NCBI GenBank assembly: GCA_018814025.1
Contig: JAHJAM010000018.1
Coordinates: forward strand, 1 to 32,021
DNA: 32,021 nucleotides
Direction: 5' to 3'
DNA from: Patescibacteria group bacterium
Lineage (GTDB): Bacteria; Patescibacteriota; Patescibacteriia; UBA9934; GWF2-40-263
The stretch's first letter is position 1. Every line of letters starts with the position of its first letter. The position numbers were made by a program, and so were the translations under genes. The notes under the pieces were generated by a model that did not search any database, was not told the origin of the DNA, and saw nothing but the letters and a program-made list of their open reading frames with translations. Positions 6,892 to 15,769 of the stretch are shown piece by piece.

Positions 6892-8004
6892 TTAAGTCGT
6901 ACTGATCCGGGCCCGAATAGCCGCGCTTTCAACGATTCCAAGCATTATCAAGGTAAACAATAATGAACTGCCGCCATAACTCACCAGAGGCAAAGTTACT
7001 CCGGTTACGGGCATCATCCCCAAATTCATGCCCACATTCACTAGAAATTGCACAAATAATAAGCCACCGATTGCGATAACCAAAAAACTCGTAAAATCAT
7101 CCTTGGTCTTGGAAGCTAACAAGTACATTCTAAAAAACAACAAGGCAAAGGCGACCAAAAGCAGACTCACCCCAAAAAAACCCAATTCCTCGGCCACCAC
7201 GGCAAAAATGAAGTCTGTTTGGCTTTCCGGCAAAAATTTCAGCTGGCTTTGAGAACCAAAACCTAAACCACTGCCAAACCAGCCACCAGACCCAACCGCA
7301 ATCGTGGCTTGAGTGATGTTATATCCCTGCCCCAGCGGATCTATCTCAGGATGCAAAAAAGTGGTCAAACGTGCCTTTTGGTAATCCACTAATACAAAAT
7401 TCCACCCCAACAAGGCCAACACTGTAAATGCTAAAACCAAAATCAAAATGAATCTTTTTCTGATACCGGCAAAAAAAATCACCACTAGCCACATGCCGAC
7501 CATCAACATTGCCGATCCAAAATCCGGCTGCAGATAAGTCAGCCCGGCCGGGACCATCACGATCGCTCCGCTTTCAAAAAATTCACGCCACCTCAATTCA
7601 CGTCTGGCTCGCTGGCTGAAATAGCTGGCCAAGGCCACGGCCACGGCGACTTTCATAAATTCCACGGGTTGGAAACGCACAATTCCGAAATCAAACCAGC
7701 CGGTCGTGCCCCTGACTTTAATGCCCAAAATTAAAACTCCAACCATTAACAACATTCCCGCGACATAAATCACCGCTGAATAATTTCGCAGCAATTTATG
7801 ATTGGATGAGGCGATCAGCAAAAACGCCGCTAATCCCACCCCTAAAGCCACGAGTTGCTTTTTGACATTCAAAAATTCCGATGCTTCGCTGGATAACTCC
7901 ACGGAATAGATGGCCGCCAAGCCAAAAGCCACCAGGGTCAAAAAAGTCACCAGCATCACCCAATCGGCAGAAGCCAGATTGCGCCAATAATTTCTAATTT
8001 GCAT
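6892..8004 (-). CDS. rodA: RodA, SEDS-family peptidoglycan glycosyltransferase
   Basis: 370 residues from MQIRNYWRNLASADWVML. A ten-helix-type membrane protein that polymerises lipid II for the side wall with a class B PBP. SEDS features: GTTGWFDFGIVRFQPVEFMKV, YLQPDFGSAMLM, the large extracytoplasmic stretch GQGYNITQATIAVGSGGWFGSGLGFGSQSQL..LPESQTDFIFAVVAEELGF, and GMMPVTGVTLPLVSYGGSS. Wording of these motifs favours RodA over FtsW. A frame start at 8043 exists but lies inside the -35 box; ATG 8004 begins 10 nt after the -10 box. No PBP gene is nearby. Confidence 0.93.
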   Translation of the reverse strand: MQIRNYWRNLASADWVMLVTFLTLVAFGLAAIYSVELSSEASEFLNVKKQLVALGVGLAAFLLIASSNHKLLRNYSAVIYVAGMLLMVGVLILGIKVRGTTGWFDFGIVRFQPVEFMKVAVAVALASYFSQRARRELRWREFFESGAIVMVPAGLTYLQPDFGSAMLMVGMWLVVIFFAGIRKRFILILVLAFTVLALLGWNFVLVDYQKARLTTFLHPEIDPLGQGYNITQATIAVGSGGWFGSGLGFGSQSQLKFLPESQTDFIFAVVAEELGFFGVSLLLVAFALLFFRMYLLASKTKDDFTSFLVIAIGGLLFVQFLVNVGMNLGMMPVTGVTLPLVSYGGSSLLFTLIMLGIVESAAIRARISTT

Positions 8005-8014
8005 AAGTAGCTTC

Positions 8015-8043
8015 AGCTTAATCAAATCACCCTCTGAAAGCAA
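8015..8043 (-). promoter_or_regulatory. Promoter of rodA
   Basis: TTGCTT (8043-8038), 17 nt, TAAGCT (8020-8015), then 10 nt to ATG 8004. It decides the start codon and predicts a leaderless mRNA. The -35 box lies in the T tail of the upstream gene's terminator. Confidence 0.5.
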
Positions 8044-8068
8044 GAAAAAAGGGGCATCTACCCCTTTT
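8041..8068 (-). terminator. Terminator of the 8091-9014 gene
   Basis: Minus-strand AAAAGGGG / CCCCTTTT stem (8068-8061 with 8054-8047) with a short loop, followed by a T-rich run. Confidence 0.75.
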
Positions 8069-8090
8069 ACTCGACCTAAGATTTCTCAAT

Positions 8091-9014
8091 TTACTCTAAA
8101 ATTTTATACACGCGCTGATCAAACAGATTGATATTGGGCAGAATTTCCACCTTGCTGCTGGCCGGCATGGAATCAAACCAATTGGCCACGACATTCTGAG
8201 TTTCGCCGGCTGCCAATGATGATAAAGTAATGCTGTTCACCCCGACCACGCTGGTCCCGCGTCTCAACAGGATAATAAACTCCGGATCATAAAAACTGTA
8301 AGCCCCGCGATTCTCCACGGTAAAACTGACCCGATTGATCATTTTTGTATCCACTTCAAGATCTTTTTCCACGGCCAGATCCCGGATCTCAAAAGACATC
8401 CGATCTCGATACCAAAGATCATAGTTCCCCACCGCGTGCCGATCCACTCGATGCCAATTCACTTCCACCAGTTCAAAATTCACGGACCGCGGCGCGGTTG
8501 TCATCAGCTGGGCAAAAACAATAATCGGCTTTTCTTCGCCCGGCAAAATGAAGCCGCGCTGTTCTTCGGTCTCGAAAGCCGTCGCCGTAAACTTGTAAAC
8601 CACTTCCGCCCACCATTCAGGGTTAGGATTGTTCAGAGCCGCATAAAAATCATAGCGTCCGGCTCCGGCCGCCAGCGCACCGGTACCGCTGAAAGTCAAA
8701 GGCTGGGCCGCGTGCGCCACCGTATAAGTATTCAAATCCGACTGGCCAAAAGCGACCATCTCTCCCACCGACCTTTGTTCCTGGCCATAGCTCACCAAAA
8801 AACTGTCGATCATGGTCCACAAAACAAACAATATCAACCCTCCTTCTGCCGCAATCGCCAAACCGTAAGCAATCTTTTTCAATTTCTCCTTATTATTTAC
8901 CCACCAAAGCGAAAACTTATAAAACTGTTTAAACTCGGCTTCCGCCTCCTGCAAGCCGGTCTCGGCCTGCTGAATCAATTCTGGTTGGGCTGGTTGTAAT
9001 CCTTCCTCCGCCAT
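8091..9014 (-). CDS. Single-pass membrane protein of unknown function
   Basis: 307 residues, not recognised. Residues ~1-45 are a Gln/Glu-rich cytoplasmic segment. One membrane helix follows at ~48-72 (IAYGLAIAAEGGLILFVLWTMI), then a ~230-residue outer region rich in beta-type sequence with two immunoglobulin-like-looking stretches (FSGTGALAAGAGRYDFYAALNNPNPEWWAEVVYKF and INRVSFTVENRGAYSFYDPEFIILLRRGTSVVGVNSITLSSLAAGETQNVVANWF). The second stretch reads like a CARDB/Ig-type domain, by inference only. It lies upstream of rodA on the same strand but has its own promoter and terminator, so it may work at the envelope. Confidence 0.8.
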   Translation of the reverse strand: MAEEGLQPAQPELIQQAETGLQEAEAEFKQFYKFSLWWVNNKEKLKKIAYGLAIAAEGGLILFVLWTMIDSFLVSYGQEQRSVGEMVAFGQSDLNTYTVAHAAQPLTFSGTGALAAGAGRYDFYAALNNPNPEWWAEVVYKFTATAFETEEQRGFILPGEEKPIIVFAQLMTTAPRSVNFELVEVNWHRVDRHAVGNYDLWYRDRMSFEIRDLAVEKDLEVDTKMINRVSFTVENRGAYSFYDPEFIILLRRGTSVVGVNSITLSSLAAGETQNVVANWFDSMPASSKVEILPNINLFDQRVYKILE

Positions 9015-9016
9015 AG

Positions 9017-11293
<2,277 letters not shown>

Positions 11294-11300
11294 GAAAAAA

Positions 11301-11323
11301 GACCCGGCTCAAAGCGCCGGGTC
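11301..11323 (+). terminator. Terminator of gyrB
   Basis: GACCCGGC (11301-11308) / GCCGGGTC (11316-11323), with upstream A6 and a T-rich downstream stretch. Confidence 0.8.
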
Positions 11324-11331
11324 TTAAAATA

Positions 11332-11360
11332 TTGCCTTTTTTATCTATTTATACTATTAT
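11332..11360 (+). promoter_or_regulatory. Promoter of the secE-nusG-rplK-rplA cluster
   Basis: TTGCCT (11332-11337), 17 nt, TATTAT (11355-11360). RNA start near 11367, giving a ~45-nt leader with a hairpin. Confidence 0.55.
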
Positions 11361-11370
11361 ATCTTCATAC

Positions 11371-11386
11371 AACCCCGCGAGGGGTT
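11371..11386 (+). promoter_or_regulatory. Hairpin in the secE leader
   Basis: AACCCC-GCGA-GGGGTT, a GNRA-capped 6-bp hairpin just after the predicted RNA start and followed by TTTTAAAAT. It could act as a 5' stabiliser or a weak attenuator; a terminator role is uncertain. Confidence 0.5.
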
Positions 11387-11412
11387 TTAAAATACCCTTA
11401 ACTTAGGGAAAT

Positions 11413-11634
11413 ATGTACAGTTCTACTCGTCCCAGCAACCCTCTTGCCTGGTTTGCGCGCTATCTGCGCGACGCCAAAGAGGAGTTGGGCAAAGTCACTT
11501 GGCCCTCCAAACAGGACACAATCCGATACTCAGTCGTGGTGATCGCGATCAGCGTCTTCGTCGCCGCTTTCTTTGGCGGCTTGGACTGGGTCTTTAATCT
11601 CGGTTTAGAAGAGCTCATTAAGCTCGCCGCTTAA
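11413..11634 (+). CDS. secE: Preprotein translocase subunit SecE
   Basis: 73-residue single-helix SecE, the clamp subunit of SecYEG. The cytoplasmic amphipathic helix RYLRDAKEELGKVTWPSKQDTIRYS has the conserved E-x-x-K-V-x-W-P motif and precedes the membrane helix VVVIAISVFVAAFFGGLDWVFN. It lies directly before nusG, as in most bacteria. The SD is poor (TTAGGG). Confidence 0.95.
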   Translation: MYSSTRPSNPLAWFARYLRDAKEELGKVTWPSKQDTIRYSVVVIAISVFVAAFFGGLDWVFNLGLEELIKLAA

Positions 11635-11648
11635 TCACTAGGAGGTTT

Positions 11649-12194
11649 ATGGCCAAACAAGAATCAAAACACGGCCGTCGTTGGTACGCCATCCACACCT
11701 ATTCCGGTTATGAGGAAAATGTGGCCGGCAACCTGCGCCAGCGCGTGGAAAACTACGGCATGGAAGACAAAATCTTCTCTGTCCTTGTTCCCAAAGAGAA
11801 AAAAATTAAAATCAGAAGCGGCAAGCGCAAAACGGTTGAGGAAAAGATTTTCCCCGGCTATGTCCTGGTTGAGATGATCGTCACGGACGATTCCTGGTAC
11901 GTAGTCCGCAACACGCCAAACGTCACCGGCTTCATCGGTGCCGGCACCATTCCGACCCCGGTGGCGGCCGAAGAAATGGAAGCTTTGCAAAAACGCATGG
12001 GCGTGGACGAACCCGAATATACCCTGGATGTTGAACCCGGCTCGCCGGTTCAAATCACGGACGGGCCGTTTAAGAACCACGAAGGTAAAGTCTCAGAAAT
12101 CGACCACGAACGCGGCAAAATCAAAGTCTTGGTTTCCATGTTCGGTCGTGAAACTCCGGTGGAACTGGATTTTCTCCAAGTTAAAAAAATATAA
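11649..12194 (+). CDS. nusG: Transcription termination/antitermination factor NusG
   Basis: 181 residues. The NGN domain (RRWYAIHTYSGYEENVAGNLRQRVE, KIFPGYVLVEMIVTDDSWYVVRNTPNVTGFIG) binds RNA polymerase. The KOW domain follows (VQITDGPFKNHEGKVSEIDHERGKIKVLVSMFGRETPVELDFLQVKKI). A good SD (AGGAGG ending 3 bases before the ATG) is present, one of few in the window. It starts 14 nt after secE. Confidence 0.97.
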   Translation: MAKQESKHGRRWYAIHTYSGYEENVAGNLRQRVENYGMEDKIFSVLVPKEKKIKIRSGKRKTVEEKIFPGYVLVEMIVTDDSWYVVRNTPNVTGFIGAGTIPTPVAAEEMEALQKRMGVDEPEYTLDVEPGSPVQITDGPFKNHEGKVSEIDHERGKIKVLVSMFGRETPVELDFLQVKKI

Positions 12195-12215
12195 CTAACT
12201 AACCTAGCATGGTGG

Positions 12216-12230
12216 CCCGCCTCTGGCGGG
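12216..12230 (+). promoter_or_regulatory. Small GC hairpin between nusG and rplK
   Basis: CCCGCC-TCT-GGCGGG in the 56-nt gap. No T tail follows, so it is not a terminator. It may be an RNA-processing or regulatory hairpin, or a repeat remnant. Confidence 0.4.
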
Positions 12231-12250
12231 AATCCATTCAACAAATCGCT

Positions 12251-12673
12251 ATGGCAAAAAAATTAGTCACGCAAATTAAACTTCAAATCCCCGGCGGCGC
12301 GGCCACTCCAGCCCCGCCAACCGGCCCGGCCCTGGGTCAGCACGGCGTCAATATTCAAGACTTCGTCGCGCAATTCAACAGCCGGACTGAAGATAAACGC
12401 GGTGAAATCGTCCCGGTGGTGATCAATGTCTATGAGGATCGCTCCTTTGACTTCATCACCAAAGTCGCCCCGGCTTCCGAATTAATTAAAAAAGCCGCTG
12501 GGCTGAAAAAAGGCTCAGGCAAACCTTTAACCGAAAAAGTCGCCAAGATCTCCCAAGATCAATTGCGCGAAATCGCGGAAAAGAAAATGCCGGACCTCAA
12601 CGCCAACGACATCGAAGCGGCCATGAAAATCATCGCCGGCACGGCCCGCCAAATGGGAGTCGAAATTAAATAA
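12251..12673 (+). CDS. rplK: 50S ribosomal protein uL11
   Basis: 140 residues from [16 protein letters not shown]. Forms the GTPase-associated centre with 23S rRNA. Hallmarks: [43 protein letters not shown] and the C-terminal RNA-binding [36 protein letters not shown] longer frame from 12209 (MVARLWRES) would translate the upstream hairpin and is rejected. There is no SD. Confidence 0.97.
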   Translation: MAKKLVTQIKLQIPGGAATPAPPTGPALGQHGVNIQDFVAQFNSRTEDKRGEIVPVVINVYEDRSFDFITKVAPASELIKKAAGLKKGSGKPLTEKVAKISQDQLREIAEKKMPDLNANDIEAAMKIIAGTARQMGVEIK

Positions 12674-12681
12674 ATTATTCA

Positions 12682-12710
12682 GTGGGAGCTCGAAAGAGCG
12701 CCATGACCAC
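12682..12710 (+). promoter_or_regulatory. Candidate L1-binding (autoregulatory) hairpin before rplA
   Basis: Outer GTGG (12682-12685) pairs with CCAC (12707-12710). Inner GCTC-GAAA-GAGC forms a GNRA-capped stem, with an asymmetric internal loop between GA and the GCCATGA side. The GTGGGAG and CATG..C elements resemble the L1 site of 23S rRNA (GGUGGGAG...GCAUGGAGC). Known L1 feedback sites lie in L11-L1 operon mRNAs. The assignment is an inference. Confidence 0.4.
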
Positions 12711-12718
12711 ACAAACAT

Positions 12719-13399
12719 ATGCGCAGTAAAAGATATCAGGAGGCTCAAACTAAAATCGACGCTAAAAAAACTTATCCGATTCAGGAAGCGATCAAGCTCG
12801 CCAAAGAAGCTTCAAATGAAAAATTTGATGCCGCGGTCGAACTCCACCTAAACTTAGGCATCGACCCGTCAAAAGGCGAACAGCAAGTGCGCGGCACCAT
12901 TGCCCTGCCGCATGGCGTGGGCGGTAAAACCAAAAAAGTTGCGGCTTTCGTGGAACCGGCTAAAGAAGAAGAAGCCAAAAAAGCTGGAGCTGATTTAATC
13001 GGTAATCAAGAGCTGATCGATAAAATCTCCCAAACCGGCGCCATCGAATTCGACGTGGCCGTGGCCACCCCGACCATGATGCCGAAACTGGCCAAGTTGG
13101 CTAAACTGCTTGGTCCCAAAGGCATGATGCCCAACCCCAAAACCGATACCGTGGGCGCTAACGTGGCCAAAATGATCGAAGAACAAAAAGCCGGCAAACA
13201 GAGTTTCAAAAACGACGGCACATCAAATATTCATCAGGTTTTCGGCCGAGTTTCCTTCACCGAAGCTCAGCTCGTCGACAATCTCACCGCCCTCATGAAT
13301 GCCATCAATAAACTCAAGCCGTCTTCCTCAAAAGGAATATTTATCAAGAGCGCCTCGATCTCATCGACTATGGGACCAGGCATCAAACTCGAAGTCTAA
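12719..13399 (+). CDS. rplA: 50S ribosomal protein uL1
   Basis: 226 residues. Builds the L1 stalk that helps E-site tRNA leave. Typical features: YPIQEAIKLAKEASNEKFDAAVELHLNLGIDPSKGEQQVRGTIALPHGVGGK, TPTMMPKLAKLAKLLGPKGMMPNPKTDTV and the C-terminal SSSKGIFIKSASISSTMGPGIKLEV. Its presence argues against the L1-lacking Parcubacteria subgroup. No SD. It ends the cluster; rplJ-rplL-rpoBC do not follow here. Confidence 0.97.
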   Translation: MRSKRYQEAQTKIDAKKTYPIQEAIKLAKEASNEKFDAAVELHLNLGIDPSKGEQQVRGTIALPHGVGGKTKKVAAFVEPAKEEEAKKAGADLIGNQELIDKISQTGAIEFDVAVATPTMMPKLAKLAKLLGPKGMMPNPKTDTVGANVAKMIEEQKAGKQSFKNDGTSNIHQVFGRVSFTEAQLVDNLTALMNAINKLKPSSSKGIFIKSASISSTMGPGIKLEV

Positions 13400-13402
13400 T
13401 AG

Positions 13403-13429
13403 AAACACCCCGCCTCGCGCGGGGTGTTT
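13403..13429 (+). terminator. Terminator of the secE-rplA cluster
   Basis: Perfect 11-bp stem AAACACCCCGC / GCGGGGTGTTT (13403-13413, 13419-13429) followed by GATTTTC. Confidence 0.85.
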
Positions 13430-13446
13430 GATTTTCTCCACGTTTG

Positions 13447-13528
13447 GTGTCATCCTGAGCAATAGCGAAGGATCTCCAAAATATTCAGAAAATCCTCCAC
13501 TTGATAAATTACTCGTTCAGAATGACAC
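13447..13528 (+). repeat. Intergenic repeat, family 2 (GTGTCATCCTGAG..)
   Basis: Begins GTGTCATCCTGAGC, contains GCGAAGGATCT and ends GTTCAGAATGACAC, so the ends are imperfect inverted repeats. It fills the gap between the rplA terminator and the DCD-like gene. Similar to 20876-20948 and to the segment in gyrB. Confidence 0.65.
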
Positions 13529-13538
13529 AAACTTTCCT

Positions 13539-14195
13539 ATGGCCGTCTTAACCAAAAAAGAAATTCTGCAACGACTCCGTGCAGGTGACCTCAAGTTCAA
13601 CCCAAAAATTGACGCTTTTCAGCTCCAGCCTCACGCCATTGACCTGCGTCTGGGCTACAAATTCCTAATTCCCAAAAACTGGGTCATGACCGATCGCGGC
13701 CGCAGCGCCATCAAAATTTCCATTGATGACACGGCCATTCACCGCGAACAGTTCGATGAAGTGATTCTCCAGCCCGGCCAATACTTCGAACTCTTGCCCA
13801 ACGAATTCGTGATTGCCACCTCGCTGGAAACCATTGAGATGAACGCGTCTGATCTGATGGCCATCCTTTTTCCGCGCACTTCCACCAACCGCCGCGGCGT
13901 GAACCTATCCCTCTCCGGCATCATCGACTGCGGTTACAAAGGGACGCTGATTTTCCCCATGAAAAACGAAGCCGGCAACCAAGTCTTGCGAATTTATCCG
14001 GGCGAGCGCGTCTGCCAGGTAATCCTCCAAGATTTACAATCTAATCTCAGTCCCGAAGAAGCTAAGCTGCACGGCGCTCAAGCCGCCAAATACACTGAAA
14101 GTCAGGATAATGGCTATCAATTAGATAAAGATGCTGAACGCGAGCTCCTGATTGACGGACAATTAGAAGAACTAAAAAACCGCTTCGGCATCTAG
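13539..14195 (+). CDS. dCTP deaminase/dUTPase superfamily protein (DCD-like)
   Basis: 218 residues from MAVLTKKEILQRLRAGDLKF. Motifs of the trimeric DCD/dUTPase fold: LQPHAIDLRLGYKF, LLPNEFVIATSLE, a nucleotide-binding FPRTSTNRRGVNLSLSGIIDCGYKG, and YPGERVCQVILQDL. By alignment to DCD enzymes the catalytic Glu (I-x-x-E five residues after G-x-x-G) falls on the Pro of TLIFPMKN. Deamination as in E. coli Dcd is therefore doubtful, and a dUTPase-like role is possible. A long frame back to 13299 runs through rplA and the repeat and is rejected. No SD. It opens the deoxypyrimidine block. Confidence 0.8.
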   Translation: MAVLTKKEILQRLRAGDLKFNPKIDAFQLQPHAIDLRLGYKFLIPKNWVMTDRGRSAIKISIDDTAIHREQFDEVILQPGQYFELLPNEFVIATSLETIEMNASDLMAILFPRTSTNRRGVNLSLSGIIDCGYKGTLIFPMKNEAGNQVLRIYPGERVCQVILQDLQSNLSPEEAKLHGAQAAKYTESQDNGYQLDKDAERELLIDGQLEELKNRFGI

Positions 14196-14212
14196 CCTGA
14201 AGCGGTTGTTAT
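14178..14212 (+). terminator. Terminator of the DCD-like gene
   Basis: AACCGCTTC (14178-14186) / GAAGCGGTT (14199-14207), with the stop codon inside the loop and a modest T-rich tail (GTTATT..CTCTTTT). Confidence 0.6.
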
Positions 14213-14256
14213 TAGCTCTTTTAGCTCCCGTATTCGTCAGGTTAGCTCCTCTACCC

Positions 14257-14763
14257 CTACATCTGCCTTAAAATCAGCGGCAGTTTATGGATCGCCTCCG
14301 CCCGCGTTTCGTAAACTAGATGATAGACCACGGCCGGATTGCCCGTGGCAAAGCGCGAAACCTTCGCGCCTTTTTTTGACAGCAACACGATGGGCATATT
14401 CTCTTTTTGCGCCAAAATTAATTCTCCGCCAACCCCAAGCGATGGATACGATACTTCAGCCACCAGGACATCATGATCAAGCAAGGTTTTAACATCCTTC
14501 TCATAAACTTCGCGTGCCGGAATATCCGCATGCTTCACCGGATCCGTGTGCAAATGAGGTAGATAATATTCAAGTCCAATACTTTCAACCGCGCGCCCCA
14601 AATCTTCATAAAACGACTTGATTGAAAGCATCTCGTCTTCCGGCAAATTCGTCAGCGCTTCAGAAATATAAACTTTCTTGATTGATGGGGTCAGCACTTC
14701 CACCTGAACCTTATCGCGATGAAACACCTGATCCGCGTCCTCAACCAGATAAACATCGCGCAC
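14257..14763 (-). CDS. Nucleoside 2-deoxyribosyltransferase-like domain, downstream half of a split deaminase-NDT gene
   Basis: 168 residues if started at GTG 14763. From ~residue 29 it looks like the nucleoside 2-deoxyribosyltransferase fold: KKVYISEALTN, FYEDLGRAVESIGLEYYLPH, VYEKDVKTLLDHDVLVAEVSYPSLGVGGELILAQKENMPIVLLSKKG. This family moves deoxyribose between bases or hydrolyses deoxynucleotides. The first ~28 residues (RDVYLVEDADQVFHRDKVQVEVL) instead look like the C-terminal strand and helix of the dCMP deaminase upstream. The two ORFs are in one frame, separated by a single TAA at 14772-14770. Either the gene is a broken fusion, or translation restarts at the GTG (AAGGCGGA upstream), or the stop is an assembly error. 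Confidence 0.7.
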   Translation of the reverse strand: MRDVYLVEDADQVFHRDKVQVEVLTPSIKKVYISEALTNLPEDEMLSIKSFYEDLGRAVESIGLEYYLPHLHTDPVKHADIPAREVYEKDVKTLLDHDVLVAEVSYPSLGVGGELILAQKENMPIVLLSKKGAKVSRFATGNPAVVYHLVYETRAEAIHKLPLILRQM

Positions 14764-14769
14764 TCCGCC

Positions 14770-15162
14770 TTAAATCATGGCCTGCCAGCACGGCTCACAG
14801 CACCACCAATGACCGCACAAATAAACATCCGCGCCATTAGTATCAATCCCCTGCCCACGCGCGACTTGCATCAGCATGTTTTCCGCGTGCCCGGGTGCAT
14901 CATGCAAACCGCACAAATCATAACCGGTGCCGCTCGGACATCCTTCCACCACGCGCGGACAAATATGCAATTTGTCCGAGCCTTGATTAAACCCATTGCC
15001 GGCTCGACACAAAACCTCGCCGCCGCGTACCAAAACCGCGCCCACCGGATACAAAGTATCGCCCGAGCATTCCTGCCGAGCGATTTTGGCTTGCGCCATC
15101 AACTCATTGTCTAGGGCGACATATTTAATTTCTCGTCCTTCTGGCAGATATGGTAATTCCAT
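14770..15162 (-). CDS. dCMP/cytidine deaminase-like zinc enzyme, N-terminal part, ended by in-frame TAA
   Basis: 130 residues. Zinc-dependent deaminase: YPVGAVLVRGGEVLCRAGNG, the H-A-E motif at 92-94 (GHAENML), and the second zinc motif CCEPCWQAMI, where C122 and C125 fit P-C-x-x-C-x-x-A-I with the Pro replaced by Cys. dCMP deaminase makes dUMP for thymidylate synthesis. The protein stops right after the second zinc motif, about 25-30 residues short. The missing end (GGVRDVYLVEDAD) continues in frame after the TAA, leading into the NDT-like domain. Downstream of folA and thyA on the minus strand. Confidence 0.75.
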   Translation of the reverse strand: MELPYLPEGREIKYVALDNELMAQAKIARQECSGDTLYPVGAVLVRGGEVLCRAGNGFNQGSDKLHICPRVVEGCPSGTGYDLCGLHDAPGHAENMLMQVARGQGIDTNGADVYLCGHWWCCEPCWQAMI

Positions 15163-15168
15163 ACTGAT

Positions 15169-15253
15169 CTCCCCCTCCTTACCAAGGAGGGAGCTGGGGG
15201 GAGGTCTGGCGATTCAAGACCCCCTCCTAACCTCCCCCTTGGTAAGGGGGAGG
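15169..15253 (+). repeat. Intergenic repeat, family 3 (CTCCCCCTCC..), two inverted halves
   Basis: CTCCCCCTCCTTACCAAGG with GGGGGGAGGT, a short spacer, then GACCCCCTCC with CTCCCCCTTGGTAAGGGG. The halves are inverted copies. The same unit occurs at 26247-26344 in the opposite arrangement, and a diverged copy lies in miaB. It fills the gap between the deaminase and DHFR genes. Confidence 0.75.
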
Positions 15254-15258
15254 AAAAC

Positions 15259-15768
15259 TTACTTCTTAACCCGATAATGCATCAAAACGCTCTGCTCACC
15301 CAACAACACGCTGTCAATCAAATCCAAATCAATCCGGTCAAAACCCGAGGCCAAGGGAATCCCTTTGCCAAACAAAACCGGCTCCACGGTCAAATACAAA
15401 TCATCCACCAATCCCTGCTGCAAAAACGCGCTGTACACGCTGGCTCCGCCGCAAAGCGCGACTTTGTCATAACCGCGCTTGGCCAAACTTTCGATAATTT
15501 CCACGGGCGAATCACTGGTCCATTCCAAAACACCGGGCTCGCTTTCCCGCCCATCCAAATCGCGCGTCATAATCACATTTAGTCGATCTTTAAGAGGCCG
15601 GCCAATGGTTTCATAAGTATTTCGCCCCATGATCACCACCCCGATTTCCTTGGTCTTCTTAACAAAAAAACCCGTGTCCTCTTTGCTGGTCCAATCCAAA
15701 GACACCTGATCTTTTTCCTCGGCAATTTTCCCATCCGCACTCATGGCGGCAATCAAAGTCACTTGCAT
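15259..15768 (-). CDS. folA: Dihydrofolate reductase family protein
   Basis: 169 residues. Reduces dihydrofolate with NADPH, regenerating the folate used by thymidylate synthase. N-terminal VTLIAAMSADGKIAEE, then VVIMGRNTYETIGRPLKDRLNVIMTR (the M-G-R-x-T-x-E-x-x-G-R-P-L motif), and CGGASVYSAFLQQGLVDDLYLTVEPVLFGKGIPL. The last segment is also RibD-C-like, so a pyrimidine reductase activity cannot be excluded, but the thyA context favours DHFR. It starts 1 nt after the thyA stop (TAAtATG), indicating translational coupling. The 3' end abuts a repeat. Confidence 0.85.
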   Translation of the reverse strand: MQVTLIAAMSADGKIAEEKDQVSLDWTSKEDTGFFVKKTKEIGVVIMGRNTYETIGRPLKDRLNVIMTRDLDGRESEPGVLEWTSDSPVEIIESLAKRGYDKVALCGGASVYSAFLQQGLVDDLYLTVEPVLFGKGIPLASGFDRIDLDLIDSVLLGEQSVLMHYRVKK

Positions 15769-15769
15769 A

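Noticed and set aside
13299-13538. Upstream extension of the DCD-like ORF by 80 codons
   Set aside because: It overlaps rplA out of frame, runs through its terminator and an intergenic repeat; the family start is MAVLTKKEI.
14770-14772. Stop-codon reassignment as an explanation for the in-frame TAA
   Set aside because: TAA ends many genes here (prfA, prmC, nusG), and TAG and TGA also act as stops, so a general recoding is excluded.
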